A DNA stretch of 64,000 nt from Microbacterium halophytorum (lineage in GTDB: Bacteria > Actinomycetota > Actinomycetes > Actinomycetales > Microbacteriaceae): the NCBI RefSeq assembly GCF_002970975.1, contig NZ_PNFA01000009.1, positions 124,001 through 188,000 on the forward strand, read 5' to 3'. Positions within the stretch are counted from its first letter, which is position 1. Each line of letters opens with the position of its first letter. A program made the position numbers and the translations under genes. Shown piece by piece: positions 49,074 through 57,706 of this stretch. A model generated the notes under the pieces. That model made no database searches. It was not told where the DNA came from and saw only the letters and a list, made by a program, of their open reading frames with translations.

Positions 49074-51878
49074 CTACAGACCTCCGCGTGAGAACCAATC
49101 GTTCATCTGCTTCCTCAGCTCCACACGCACCATCCGGCGAATCGCCTCCGGTGACATCCCCGCCGCGTTCACGACCGCCAGACCAATGTGGGGCATCGCC
49201 CCTGTACCGCGGCGAGCGCTGGTGCCGTCGCTGGTGGAGAGGATGCCACCGTCGGCCATGGGTGCCGAGCCGGGCATGCGGTGCAGGCCTTCCATGAGGA
49301 GAGCCCAGGAGCGGGGCGAGCCGTCGAGGGGTAGGTAGAGCTCGGGGACGTCGGGCCGGTCGCCGACGACTCGCCAGGTGTTGGGCGAGACGGTTTGTGC
49401 GATCGGCGCCATGGGTGCGAGTCCGCGGACGCCGCCTTCGGCCATGAGTTCGACGATTGCTCCGTCGTGCTGGTAGCTGAGGGTGCCGTCGCTGTTGAAC
49501 TTCGGCAGTCCGGTGGGGGTCTCGATCACGGCACCTGGCCTGTAGACGCCCCAGCCTGGTTGCTTCTGTTCGATGTACTCGGCGGTGATGGTCACCTTCT
49601 TGTACCCGGGGATGGAGTTGATGCTTCCGCGCAGCCCGTCGATTCGTGCTTTCTGGCTGGTCGCGTTCGATGAGAACGACGTCCGCTTTGATGACGGCGT
49701 CTTCTCAATCTGTGCGATGAGTGCCCTGGCGCCTTCTTCGGTCAGCCCCATCTGGACGAGCTGCCCGACGAGCGCCTCGCGGGATGCGTCGTATCGCTCC
49801 TCGAGTTCTGCTTGGCTTTCACCGGCGAGACTGGCGACTTCGCGTTCATGTTCCATCGCGCCGATCGCGCCCTCGAGCTGTTCGGTGAGCCGGCTCGATG
49901 CTTCGACGGTGCCGTCCTTCGCGATTGTGAAGGCGTCGATGAGCTCGGTGCCGTCCTTCGCGGAGATTCCCACTTGGGAGACGGCGTCGGCCGTTTCGAG
50001 CGCCGCGTCGTGGATGTAGCCGGTCGCGATGGCCGGGTCGAAGAACTCGTTGACCTTGTCGCGGGCGGCCTCGAGCGTCGGGATCAGCGTGTCCCGCTGC
50101 ACGTCCGCCGCCGTCTCGGCCGCTTCTCCGAAGCCGCGCATGTCGTTCGAGATCTGCAGCCATTCGGCGCCCATCTTCGGATTGAGGAGCACGGTGGCGC
50201 GGCCCATCATGTCGGCAAGGTCCGCGAGCGGCCCGCCGATGAACTCGCCGATGCCCTCCGTCGCGCCGGCGAGGCTCTCGAGGAAGCCGACGCCGATGTC
50301 GAATGCGCCGTTGACGAGGTCGCCGAGGAAGCTCATCAGCGGGCCACGGTTCGTCGATACCCAGTCGGCGAAATCGCCGAGCGGATCGGAGAACGCGTTC
50401 GCCAGTGCCCCTTGAATGCCTTCGACCGCGACCTGGATGTTCCGCTTCGCGGCCTCCATCTTCGTGGCGTCGTTGTCCTTGAGCGTGTCGAACATCCGTT
50501 GCGCGGCACCCGTCACGCCGTCGAGCTCGTCGACGGCAGTCGACAGGTCCATCGCGAACAGCGCCTCGCCGAGGTCCTCAGCCTGCGTGCCGAAGAGGGC
50601 GATTGCGGCCTGGTTGCGGGCGACCGGGTCTTCCATGTCGCGGAGCCCGTCGAGGACCTGTGCGAGCCCGTCGCGGGCGTCGTCGCCGCCGCGAGCGATC
50701 TTCGCCGTCATCTCCTCGGCGTTCAGCCCGAGGAGTTCGAACCCCTCGGCCGATGCCTCCGAGGCGTCGGTCGCCCGGATCTGGAACTCCTTCAGGGCGT
50801 CCGCTGCCAGGTCGCTGTTGCGGGCACCGGCCTGCATGCCCTGGTTGACGAGCCCGAGCGCTTCCTGCCCGGACAGGCCGAGCTTGTCGAACAGCGCCGG
50901 ATACTCCGTGAACGTGTCGAGCAGGTCCTCGTTGCGGTTGACGCCCTCGCGGGCGCCGGTCGCGAGGACGTCATACGCCTCGCTGGCGGACTTCACGACG
51001 CCCGTGGCGAGCATCGTCGACACGGCCGCCGCGATCGGGCGGACCTCCTCACCGAGCACCTCCGATATGCCCGTGAGTCCCTCGATGGTCTTCTGCGCCT
51101 GACGCTGCGTCGCATCCTCGTCGAGGATGTTGAACTGCAACGCCAGCCGCGACGTGTCCATGTTCGCTTCGATCGACTCGCCGAACGTCAGCGAGTACGC
51201 CTCCCCCGCGGCAACCGCGAAGCGGCGAGCTGTGGCTTCGTCGATGCCGGTGAGGGCCTTGAGCTGGTCGCGGGTGACTTCCTGCTGCAGTCCGTCGGTG
51301 AAGCCCTTGTGGACGGCCGTGCCGACGGCGGCGGCGATGCCGACGACGGCGCCGGCGATCGGGATCGTCTTGAGGGCGGTGAGGATGCCGTCGCCGAGGT
51401 TGTCGCCGGCCTCGCTACCGGATTCGGCGGCGTGGTCTTCGATCTCGTCGAGCTTCTCCTCAGCGGGGACCGTGTTCGCGTCGACCGTGATCGTCTCTCG
51501 TGACCGCGTGAGCGCGTCGCGCTGCCGGGTCAGCTTGTCGAGGCGGGCCTCGGCGCGCTTGATGTCTGCCGACACGTCGAGCTCTGTCTCCACCGAGCGG
51601 AGGTACTCGAGGCGCTGCTCTGTGCGGTCGATGCCCTTCGTGGCGCGGTCGATGTTCGCGTCGATCTGCACGGCCGTGTCGTGGGACACGATGCGCTTCG
51701 CGGCCTGCTCGACGCGGTCCATGCCAGCGAGCGCGTCGCTGGTGTCGGCGCCGACCTTCTGCTCGATCGGCTTGCCCTCGACGGTCTTGCCGAGTTGCTT
51801 GACGTCGGCCTCGGCCTTCTGGATCCCGGCAGTGTTGGCCGTGAAGAGCACTTCGAGGTCGGCGACGCGCAGCGGCAT
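49074..51878 (-). CDS. tape measure protein
   Basis: A 934-residue protein, the longest structural protein of the late operon apart from the carboxypeptidase-bearing tail protein. A long helical head (residues 1-150, LFTANTAGIQKAEADVKQLG, many K/E/D) is followed by a hydrophobic stretch near 165-190 (TIPIAGAVVGIAAAVGTAV), a phage-tail tape measure core (ANMDTSRLALQFNILDED, GMQAGARNSDLAADALKEF) and a Gly-rich C-terminus. It sets tail length and lies directly after the frameshifted chaperone genes. ATG start with GGAGG upstream. Confidence 0.9.
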   Translation of the reverse strand: MPLRVADLEVLFTANTAGIQKAEADVKQLGKTVEGKPIEQKVGADTSDALAGMDRVEQAAKRIVSHDTAVQIDANIDRATKGIDRTEQRLEYLRSVETELDVSADIKRAEARLDKLTRQRDALTRSRETITVDANTVPAEEKLDEIEDHAAESGSEAGDNLGDGILTALKTIPIAGAVVGIAAAVGTAVHKGFTDGLQQEVTRDQLKALTGIDEATARRFAVAAGEAYSLTFGESIEANMDTSRLALQFNILDEDATQRQAQKTIEGLTGISEVLGEEVRPIAAAVSTMLATGVVKSASEAYDVLATGAREGVNRNEDLLDTFTEYPALFDKLGLSGQEALGLVNQGMQAGARNSDLAADALKEFQIRATDASEASAEGFELLGLNAEEMTAKIARGGDDARDGLAQVLDGLRDMEDPVARNQAAIALFGTQAEDLGEALFAMDLSTAVDELDGVTGAAQRMFDTLKDNDATKMEAAKRNIQVAVEGIQGALANAFSDPLGDFADWVSTNRGPLMSFLGDLVNGAFDIGVGFLESLAGATEGIGEFIGGPLADLADMMGRATVLLNPKMGAEWLQISNDMRGFGEAAETAADVQRDTLIPTLEAARDKVNEFFDPAIATGYIHDAALETADAVSQVGISAKDGTELIDAFTIAKDGTVEASSRLTEQLEGAIGAMEHEREVASLAGESQAELEERYDASREALVGQLVQMGLTEEGARALIAQIEKTPSSKRTSFSSNATSQKARIDGLRGSINSIPGYKKVTITAEYIEQKQPGWGVYRPGAVIETPTGLPKFNSDGTLSYQHDGAIVELMAEGGVRGLAPMAPIAQTVSPNTWRVVGDRPDVPELYLPLDGSPRSWALLMEGLHRMPGSAPMADGGILSTSDGTSARRGTGAMPHIGLAVVNAAGMSPEAIRRMVRVELRKQMNDWFSRGGL

Positions 51879-51881
51879 GGT

Positions 51882-52615
51882 TCACCTCCGGGTGAGCGCC
51901 CTTCTCAGACGCGTGTCGCTGTCGAGCAGGCTGAAGATCATCGTCCGGACGCCCGGCCACGGGCGGCCCCGGACGGCCGGGTCGTACAGGTCGACGCCGT
52001 AGTGCAGGGCGAGGTCGGCGACGACGAGCCGCCAGTTCTCGACGAGCGTGAGCAGGGACTCGTCGAGGTCGATCTTGGTCGCACCGGCCGGGGCGGGCGC
52101 CGCGGGCGCGGCCGGCCGGACGTCGGCTGGCACCCGATAGTCCGGGTACCAGCCGTCTTCGTCCGGCGTGCCGACGCCGTAGGGCGCCCAGTCCTCGGCC
52201 GTTACGAGACTTTTGGGGCCCCGTCACCGCCCGTGCCAGCGTCGTCGTCGCCGGCCGTCTCCGGGGCCCACATGGCGACCGCGAGGCGGTCGGCGTACTC
52301 ACGGCCGCGAGCCCAGTAGAAGACGGCGTAGTAGCCCATCCGGTCTATCGTCGTCGCGGAGACGCCGTCGGCGACGAGCTGCGCGTAGACAGGTCCGAGC
52401 GCGGGATGCTCATCAGGGCCGATCGCGTCGAGCACCGCGGAGACCTCCGCGGGGACCTCTCCCTTGACGATGCCGAGCTGGATCTCGCCGCGCACGGCGG
52501 ACGCGAGGATCTTGCTCGACGCATCGACGCTGGGCGGCGGCACCATGTAGGTGCGGCCGCCCAGCTCGAGCTCCAGACCCGGCGCGGCCCATTCCTCGAA
52601 GGAGACCGCTGACAC
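51882..52615 (-). CDS. tail assembly chaperone, frameshifted long form (G-T type)
   Basis: Made by a -1 ribosomal frameshift. The first frame (52615 to 52211) is followed, after the slip on C-CCA-AAA, by the -1 frame, which reads SLVTAEDWAPYGVGTPDED onward and stays open to the stop at 51882. That second frame has no start codon with a ribosome site at its beginning, and its protein (ending SDTRLRRALTRR) is conserved in style with T-domains of tail chaperones. It lies just before the tape measure gene, as expected. Confidence 0.8.
52202..52615 (-). CDS. tail assembly chaperone, short form (G type)
   Basis: A 137-residue protein, MSAVSFEEWAAPGLELELGG at the start, made when no frameshift occurs; it stops just after the slippery site (APKVS then TAA). 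In siphoviruses the short and long chaperones coat the tape measure during tail assembly in a fixed ratio. GTG start, 1 nt after the stop of the major tail protein gene. Confidence 0.82.
   Translation of the reverse strand: MSAVSFEEWAAPGLELELGGRTYMVPPPSVDASSKILASAVRGEIQLGIVKGEVPAEVSAVLDAIGPDEHPALGPVYAQLVADGVSATTIDRMGYYAVFYWARGREYADRLAVAMWAPETAGDDDAGTGGDGAPKVS
52211..52217 (-). promoter_or_regulatory. -1 programmed frameshift site
   Basis: On the minus strand the heptamer C CCA AAA (X XXY YYZ, preceded by another C) lies in the reading frame of the G chaperone, three codons before its TAA stop. Slippage by -1 joins it to the open T frame. Confidence 0.8.
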
Positions 52616-52616
52616 G

Positions 52617-53375
52617 TCAGCCTCGCGTGAACGTGTACGGCGCGGACGTGCCGGCCGGGTTCGTCACCGTGATCGGGACCGTGCCCGCCTCGCCGGCACC
52701 GAGCTGCGCGATGATCGTCGAGTTGTTCACGATCTGGTAGTCGCTCGGGTCGACCGCGACGGAGTCGATCGACAGCTCCGTCGCTTCGAGGAAGCTGTCG
52801 CCCGTGATCGTGATGAGGTCGCCCTCCACGGCCGCCTCGGGTCCGACGTACGACACCTGCGGGGCGGTGGCGTCCCAACCCTGGAACGGGTTCGCGATCG
52901 GCGTGAACTCGCCGATGCCCGTGAGGGTGATCGAGAACACCTCCACCTCGGCATTGCCGGTGTTCTGCCGCGACAGTTCGACGCGTGCCGTCGAGCGGCC
53001 GGCGTCGTTGGGGTTCGGGGTGCCGTTCTCCGGCTTGTGGTAGAAGCGGACGTCGACGACGGCAGCCTCGCCCTTCGCACGGCTCGCAGCGATGAGCCGC
53101 TCCACCTCGGGCAGGTACATACCGGTCAGGAGCGAACGGTTCCCCTGCACGGTGAATGCCGTCGCGAAGCCGCGGCCCGAGACGGCCTCGCTCGGCGAGC
53201 CGAGGTCGTCGTACGTGGCGATGTCGCTGGTCGTCGGCGGGAACGTCGGCGCGAATGCACTGATGCGGCGGATGCTCTGCCACTGCGGCGTGCCGGGCGT
53301 TCCGAGGTTGATGTCGAGCCCGTACTCGAAGCTCTTGCCGAGCGTCGTATCTGCCGGGAGCGGGACCCTGTTCAT
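52617..53375 (-). CDS. major tail protein with C-terminal IPT/TIG domain
   Basis: A 252-residue tail-tube protein: GYLDINLGTPGTPQWQSIRR-type start (FEYGLDINLGTPGTPQW), beta-rich tube domain to about residue 165, then an Ig-like IPT/TIG domain (PQVSYVGPEAAVEGDLITITG...VPITVTNPAGTSAPYTF). Such add-on Ig domains decorate tail tubes. GGAGG precedes the ATG. Its place between the tail terminator and the chaperones is standard. Confidence 0.85.
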   Translation of the reverse strand: MNRVPLPADTTLGKSFEYGLDINLGTPGTPQWQSIRRISAFAPTFPPTTSDIATYDDLGSPSEAVSGRGFATAFTVQGNRSLLTGMYLPEVERLIAASRAKGEAAVVDVRFYHKPENGTPNPNDAGRSTARVELSRQNTGNAEVEVFSITLTGIGEFTPIANPFQGWDATAPQVSYVGPEAAVEGDLITITGDSFLEATELSIDSVAVDPSDYQIVNNSTIIAQLGAGEAGTVPITVTNPAGTSAPYTFTRG

Positions 53376-53782
53376 GATGCCTCCAGGTTGTCGAGGGTGA
53401 TGAGGTAGTTGTCGGTCCGCTCGTCGCGACCGTTGGTGTCGGCCCCGAGCGGGGCCATGCTGATTCGAGTGGCCGACAGGATCCTGTCGACCCGGGAGAG
53501 CCCGCCGAGTGCCGCGAACGCGGTACTGGCGAGCTGGTCGGCGCCGTCGACCCGGCCGCGCGCTCCGCGGAAGCGGATCTGCACGCGGCGCTGCGACAGG
53601 TGCCGGTCGTCTTCGGTGGCGTACACGCGCACGCCGATCGCCCGATCAGGCGCCGCCGCGATCGGCCCGTAGAACAGGCCCACCTCGGCGCTCGTGTATT
53701 CGGGCCCGGCCGGCCGCCATTCCCATCCGGGGACACCGGAGAGGTAGATCAGCAGCAGGCGTGTCAGGGTCGTGTCATCCAT
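53372..53782 (-). CDS. tail terminator/minor capsid-type protein
   Basis: A 136-residue protein starting DDTTLTRLLLIYLSGVPGWEW, with a central VRVYATEDDRHLSQRRVQIRFRG strand pair. This matches the style of actinophage tail terminator proteins, which cap the tail tube and face the head. Position just before the major tail protein supports this. It overlaps both neighbours by a few bases. Confidence 0.72.
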   Translation of the reverse strand: MDDTTLTRLLLIYLSGVPGWEWRPAGPEYTSAEVGLFYGPIAAAPDRAIGVRVYATEDDRHLSQRRVQIRFRGARGRVDGADQLASTAFAALGGLSRVDRILSATRISMAPLGADTNGRDERTDNYLITLDNLEAS

Positions 53783-54095
53783 CGAGCGCGCTCCTCACGC
53801 CGCGGGCGATCGCTCCCTCGAGGTCGAAGTCGAGGGCGGCGTTCTCGAGGAACTTCGCCTCTCCCCCGGTCGGGTGCTGGAAGTCGAGGTTCTCGTGCTG
53901 GATGGCCGCGACTTTGCCGTTGAAGGAGACCTGCACGGTGAGGTCGTCGACGTTCACGCGGCCCGTCTTGCGGAGCGCGCCGGTGTCCTTGGGTGCACGC
54001 GTGCGGGCGTCCTTGAGAACCTCCCGACCGGCCTTCCGCATCTCGTCCTGCACGGCCTCCTCAACCGTCGACAGGATGGGGTTGGGGATCTTCAC
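53775..54095 (-). CDS. HK97 gp10-like head-tail connector
   Basis: A 106-residue protein with DARTRAPKDTGALRKTGRV, the RAPxxTGxLR signature of gp10-like neck proteins, and a conserved hydrophobic C-terminus. It links head completion and tail attachment. It overlaps the tail terminator gene by 8 nt. Confidence 0.82.
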   Translation of the reverse strand: MKIPNPILSTVEEAVQDEMRKAGREVLKDARTRAPKDTGALRKTGRVNVDDLTVQVSFNGKVAAIQHENLDFQHPTGGEAKFLENAALDFDLEGAIARGVRSALDG

Positions 54096-54104
54096 GAGGG
54101 CTCC

Positions 54105-54431
54105 TCACTCGAGGTAGAGCACGACGAACGATTCGAGCGGGGGTCGCTCGACGTGGCGGCCAACGTGCAGCACCTCGGCCTCCCGCTCGGCGTCCGGCTC
54201 GCCGGGCCACACCGTGACGAGAGCGCCCAGACGCACGCCGGCATCGATCCGGACGGTGACGTTGGCATGAGAAACGATCTCGACGCCGTCCCGCGTCTTC
54301 ACAACGCGCTGTTCGTCCTTCACTTCAGCGTCGAGACGCCGGGGCGGGCCATGCTGCTTACCCATTCCCCCACTGCCGGTGACGTCGCGGACAGTGACCT
54401 CGTGAGGCCAGAAGAAGTCCGGCCACTTCAT
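54105..54431 (-). CDS. head closure / stopper-type protein
   Basis: A 108-residue beta-barrel-like protein (PHEVTVRDVTGSG..., VVKTRDGVEIVSHANVTVRID, YLE end) in the slot of the head-tail stopper. The DGVEI...V pattern fits head closure proteins of siphoviruses. Overlaps the upstream gene by 4 nt. Confidence 0.7.
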   Translation of the reverse strand: MKWPDFFWPHEVTVRDVTGSGGMGKQHGPPRRLDAEVKDEQRVVKTRDGVEIVSHANVTVRIDAGVRLGALVTVWPGEPDAEREAEVLHVGRHVERPPLESFVVLYLE

Positions 54432-54796
54432 GAGTAGCGTTCTCCTGGCCAGACCCCGACTGCGATGCCATCGATCGGGAATGCTCCGCTCGGCATGCCT
54501 GCCGCGACGGTGTCGGCGGCGGCCGTGCAGAGCGATCGGAGCGATCGGATGTCGTCGTCGGAGAAAGCTGACTCGAGGTCGTCGAACGTGATCGCCGTGC
54601 CGTTCCGGCTGAGCGACCGCGCCCGCCGAGCGCCCGGGTCGGGCAATTCGGCGTAAACGCCCTTGAGGATCGCTATCGCGTCCTTCTGTCGCTCGTCGGC
54701 GAGACTGTCGAGACAGGGGGCGAAGGATCGGGCGCGAACGAGCACTCGACGTGCCGCGTCCTCGTCTGTCCCGATCTGGTCAGGTGTGATGGCCAC
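54428..54796 (-). CDS. head-tail adaptor-type protein
   Basis: A 122-residue mostly helical protein (DEDAARRVLVRARSFAPCLD, DAIAILKGVYAELPDPG), as usual for adaptor proteins of the connector. It lies directly after the capsid genes and before the stopper. Confidence 0.68.
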   Translation of the reverse strand: MAITPDQIGTDEDAARRVLVRARSFAPCLDSLADERQKDAIAILKGVYAELPDPGARRARSLSRNGTAITFDDLESAFSDDDIRSLRSLCTAAADTVAAGMPSGAFPIDGIAVGVWPGERYS

Positions 54797-54817
54797 GATC
54801 CTTCGCCTCCTTCTCTG

Positions 54818-55132
54818 TTACTTCGCCGCTGTGTTCTCGCCGGCGGCCTTCTCGGCGGCGGCCTTCTCGGCGGCGGCCTTCTCAGCGGCGGCCTTCTCGG
54901 CAGCCGCCTTCTCAGCGGCGGCCTTCTCGGCGGCGGCCTTCTCAGCGGCGGACGGCCCACGCTTGGTGACCTTCGCGATGAGTCGGCGGCCGGCGAGCGA
55001 CTTGAGCGTGCTCTCGTCGACGCCGTCGGGAACGATCGCGCCGCGGCGGAGGATCCGTGCGACGCGGTTGCCGGCCGGGTCGCCGACGGCGACCTTCACG
55101 ACGTTCGCCTTGACCTCGTACTGATCAGCCAT
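54818..55132 (-). CDS. capsid-adjacent protein with AEKAA repeats
   Basis: A 104-residue protein. Residues 1-60 form a small domain (YEVKANVVKVAVGDPAGNRVARILRRGAIVPDGVDES). From about residue 61 it has seven copies of Ala-Glu-Lys-Ala-Ala, predicted to be one long charged alpha helix, then GENTAAK. Its place after the major capsid gene suggests a head-surface or connector role. The repeat is a DNA tandem array at 54844-54948. Confidence 0.65.
   Translation of the reverse strand: MADQYEVKANVVKVAVGDPAGNRVARILRRGAIVPDGVDESTLKSLAGRRLIAKVTKRGPSAAEKAAAEKAAAEKAAAEKAAAEKAAAEKAAAEKAAGENTAAK
54844..54948 (-). repeat. 15-bp tandem repeat coding AEKAA x7
   Basis: CTTCTC recurs exactly every 15 bp (54848, 54863, 54878, 54893, 54908, 54923, 54938), giving seven units of roughly GGCCTTCTCGGCGGC with a few synonymous changes. 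It is an in-frame array likely to change length by slippage. Confidence 0.85.
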
Positions 55133-55134
55133 GG

Positions 55135-56046
55135 TCAGGCCCCCGTTCCGGTCATCGTGAGGCCCGCGAGCGGGTTGGTCACGACAGGCACGTGCGGGTT
55201 GCGCGCCTGCAGGCGGGTCTTGTCCGACTTCGGCTCACGGATCGGTGCGATCTCGACGCCCGTATCGTTGCCGACAGGTCGGTACTCCGGCGACGGGATG
55301 ACCTCGCGGGCGATACCGCCAAACCGGCGACGGTCCACGAACTGCGGGTCCGTGAACGAGTCGTCGTCAGCGGGCACCCAGGTGATGCCGGCGAAGGTCG
55401 GGAAGTTGCCAGTGCGGGCCGTGTCGTCGCCGTCGGGCAGCACGTCGAGCATCTCGGGGATGGCCTCGGCGTACTGCTCGCCGTTGAGGACCACCGTGTC
55501 GATGTCGTAGCCGAGCTTCAGCTTCCGGACGAAGGCCTTGGCCCTCAGCGCGTCCTTCAGGATCTGCTTGCCGTTGGACCATGCGGCACCCGCTGCGAGC
55601 GTCTGCGTGATCGACGACTGGATGACGCCGAGGGCGAGCTCGTTCGCGCCGAACACCAGCTCGGTCTGCAGGAGCGTCAGTGCCTCGTCGATGGGCTGAC
55701 GCAGGCTGCGACCGATCTCCTCGTCGGCGACCTCGGTGGCGAGGCCCTCCTTCGAGGAGGTGTAGATCTCGTACTGCTCGGCGCTCAGAGGTGTGAGCTT
55801 GTATTCGGCGCCCGGCGCGACGGTCTCCGACGCACGGACGGTCCGGATCTGCTCGTTCGCGGGCACTGCGATGGCGCCGCCCTGGATCGTGTAGCGGCCC
55901 TGCAGCAGGAACAGTCCGATGAACTGTTGCGCCGAGAGAATCTCGCTCATGCGCCGGGCGACGAGCGCCGGCGACTTGATGAAGGCCAGGAGCTCGGCGG
56001 CGGTCGCCTTCGACACCTGGCTCGGGGTGAACGGGTACGTGTTCAT
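55135..56046 (-). CDS. major capsid protein
   Basis: A 303-residue HK97-fold-type capsid protein: MNTYPFTPSQVSKATAAELLAF, middle ALTLLQTELVFGANELALGVIQ and late P-domain LGYDIDTVVLNGEQYAEAIPEML. There is no long N-terminal delta domain, consistent with a separate scaffold made from the protease gene. Start ATG at 56046 has AGGAG upstream; longer in-frame readings run into the decoration gene. It is the central gene of the head module. Confidence 0.85.
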   Translation of the reverse strand: MNTYPFTPSQVSKATAAELLAFIKSPALVARRMSEILSAQQFIGLFLLQGRYTIQGGAIAVPANEQIRTVRASETVAPGAEYKLTPLSAEQYEIYTSSKEGLATEVADEEIGRSLRQPIDEALTLLQTELVFGANELALGVIQSSITQTLAAGAAWSNGKQILKDALRAKAFVRKLKLGYDIDTVVLNGEQYAEAIPEMLDVLPDGDDTARTGNFPTFAGITWVPADDDSFTDPQFVDRRRFGGIAREVIPSPEYRPVGNDTGVEIAPIREPKSDKTRLQARNPHVPVVTNPLAGLTMTGTGA

Positions 56047-56056
56047 CAGGTTCTCC

Positions 56057-56419
56057 TCAGAGCTGGATGATGTGGGCGAGGCCGCCGTCGGAAGCGGCGG
56101 TGATGGCGAGGCCATAGGCCGTCTGGCCTTCAACGGCCGTTGCGACCGTGCCGCCGGCTCCGGCAGCGACGCGATCGCCGAGGGCGATCGCACCGGACGC
56201 GGTGAGCTCGTGGATCGGCTTGCCAATCTCGACGGTCACCTTGTCGCCCACGGCGGCGTCATGACCGGCGACGCCGACGAGCGTGGTCGACCCGGCCTCC
56301 GCCGGAGAGACAGAGCGATCTGCACCTCCGACCTGGACGGTCTGTCCGCCGACGACGTCGGCCGTGACGTCGAATGTCACAGTGTCGCCGGGGCGGAACA
56401 CGGGAAGGTAGTTGCCCAT
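56057..56419 (-). CDS. head decoration/stabilising protein (DUF2190-like)
   Basis: A 120-residue beta-rich protein (YLPVFRPGDTVTFDVTADVVGG, LVGVAGHDAAVGDKVTVEIGKP, AYGLAITAASDGG), the layout of DUF2190-type head proteins found between protease/scaffold and capsid genes. It would bind the outside of the capsid lattice. Confidence 0.8.
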   Translation of the reverse strand: MGNYLPVFRPGDTVTFDVTADVVGGQTVQVGGADRSVSPAEAGSTTLVGVAGHDAAVGDKVTVEIGKPIHELTASGAIALGDRVAAGAGGTVATAVEGQTAYGLAITAASDGGLAHIIQL

Positions 56420-56422
56420 GGC

Positions 56423-56902
56423 TCAGTTCTCCTTCGTCTCGCTGGCCGTCGGCCAGACCTTGGCGTACATCTCGGTGTCGTCGTCCGGCGCCTCGTCGAC
56501 ACCGCCCGTGAAGCCCTTCGCCTCAAGCGGGATCGTGCCGGCGGCGAGGCTGTTGAGCACCTCGACGGCGCCCGGGTCAGCTGCGATCTGGTCGATCCAG
56601 TTCTTCCGACGCGACGGAGCGATCCGACCTTCGCGGATCGCGGCATCGACGGCGTTCTCGCGCTCGGCCGTTCGCTGTGCTTCGCGTGCCTCACGGCCGG
56701 CGATCGCGTCGGCACGGAGCGAGGCGAGCTGTTCCTCGTCGATCATCGTGACGCCTTCCGGCATCGCGACGTCGAGCGTTGATTCGCCGATAGTCGGCGC
56801 AGTGGTGAGGCGCTCGTCGAGCGCGGTGAGGGCGGCGTCGTCGTCGATCTCGGCGGACAGGCCGAGTCGCTCGCGAAGCCCCTGGGCGATCTTCTCCGAC
56901 AT
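56423..56902 (-). CDS. nested in-frame scaffold protein
   Basis: A 159-residue product starting MSEKIAQGLRERLGLS from an internal ATG of the protease gene. GGAAGGA lies about 10 nt upstream of this ATG, and the preceding codons form a Pro/Glu-rich linker, not part of the protease fold. Making scaffold separately from a start inside the protease gene is known from lambda C/Nu3. Inferred from the ribosome site and domain border. Confidence 0.5.
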   Translation of the reverse strand: MSEKIAQGLRERLGLSAEIDDDAALTALDERLTTAPTIGESTLDVAMPEGVTMIDEEQLASLRADAIAGREAREAQRTAERENAVDAAIREGRIAPSRRKNWIDQIAADPGAVEVLNSLAAGTIPLEAKGFTGGVDEAPDDDTEMYAKVWPTASETKEN

Positions 56903-57706
56903 AGTGGGAGTTCCTTCCGGGATCGTCGCGACCGGCATCTCCGGTCGCGCGGGTGCCGCGAGCGCCGCACGCAGCGGTGCGATGTCGTCGGCGTTCTCCC
57001 GCTGCCGAGTAGCAGCAGGGATGAATGGTGCGGCCGAGTCGGCACGGCCTGCGTGACGCCAGCCGAACGCGCGTGCTGCACGGGCGCTGTCCACGACGTC
57101 CTTGGGCTCAGGCTCTGCCTTACTCGGCAGGTTCAGAACGCGATCAACCAGGCCCGCGGCGAGCGCTTCGTCGGCGGTGTACCAGGTCTCTTCCCGCATT
57201 GCTGCTCGCCAGTCTTCGAGGGTGCCGCCTGCGCGCGCGGCATAGAGCTCGCCGATCGTGTTAGAGATGCGGTCGAGGCTGTCGGCCTCTTTGCGCAGGT
57301 CCGGCGACTGACCCCAGATGCCGCTGGCGGCGTCATGGATCATGATCTCTGCGCCCCTGCCTATGGCGATCTCCTCGGCGGCGAGCATGACGACTGTCCC
57401 GGCGGACGCGGCGAGTCCGTCGATGGTGGCCGTGACCCTGGCCGGGTGCCGGACGAGGGCGTTCATGATCGCGATCGCGCCGTAGATCACGCCGCCGGGC
57501 GAGTTGATCCGCAGCTGGATCTTGTCGACGTCCAGCTCGGCGATCTCTCGGACGAGGCTGTCGGCGCTGACTTCGTCGTCCCACCAGGCGATGGAGACGA
57601 TCGGGCCGTAGATGTGGATCTCGGCGGTCCGGTCGTCGCCGTCGGCGAGCGCGGTGCGATACCAGTCCGGGCTGCTGCCGAGCATGCCTCGCGAGATGGC
57701 GGTCAT
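56423..57706 (-). CDS. ClpP-like head maturation protease with C-terminal scaffold
   Basis: A 427-residue protein. Residues 1-200 are a ClpP/S14-type serine protease: INSPGG at 67-72, catalytic Ser101 in GLAASAGTVVML and His124 in IMIHDAASG. From about residue 215 comes a linker, then a charged helical scaffold region (SEKIAQGLRERLGLSAEID to the end). This is the fused protease-scaffold arrangement of many siphoviruses. A second start inside the gene may give the scaffold alone. ATG start overlaps the portal stop. Confidence 0.87.
   Translation of the reverse strand: MTAISRGMLGSSPDWYRTALADGDDRTAEIHIYGPIVSIAWWDDEVSADSLVREIAELDVDKIQLRINSPGGVIYGAIAIMNALVRHPARVTATIDGLAASAGTVVMLAAEEIAIGRGAEIMIHDAASGIWGQSPDLRKEADSLDRISNTIGELYAARAGGTLEDWRAAMREETWYTADEALAAGLVDRVLNLPSKAEPEPKDVVDSARAARAFGWRHAGRADSAAPFIPAATRQRENADDIAPLRAALAAPARPEMPVATIPEGTPTMSEKIAQGLRERLGLSAEIDDDAALTALDERLTTAPTIGESTLDVAMPEGVTMIDEEQLASLRADAIAGREAREAQRTAERENAVDAAIREGRIAPSRRKNWIDQIAADPGAVEVLNSLAAGTIPLEAKGFTGGVDEAPDDDTEMYAKVWPTASETKEN

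Noticed and set aside
49812..51503. 563-residue plus-strand frame opposite the tape measure gene
   Set aside because: Antisense shadow; no ribosome site, no domain, and it is enclosed in a conserved structural gene.
54844..54948. Regular 15-bp repeats considered as CRISPR or regulatory array
   Set aside because: There are no spacers and the repeat is in frame, coding AEKAA units.
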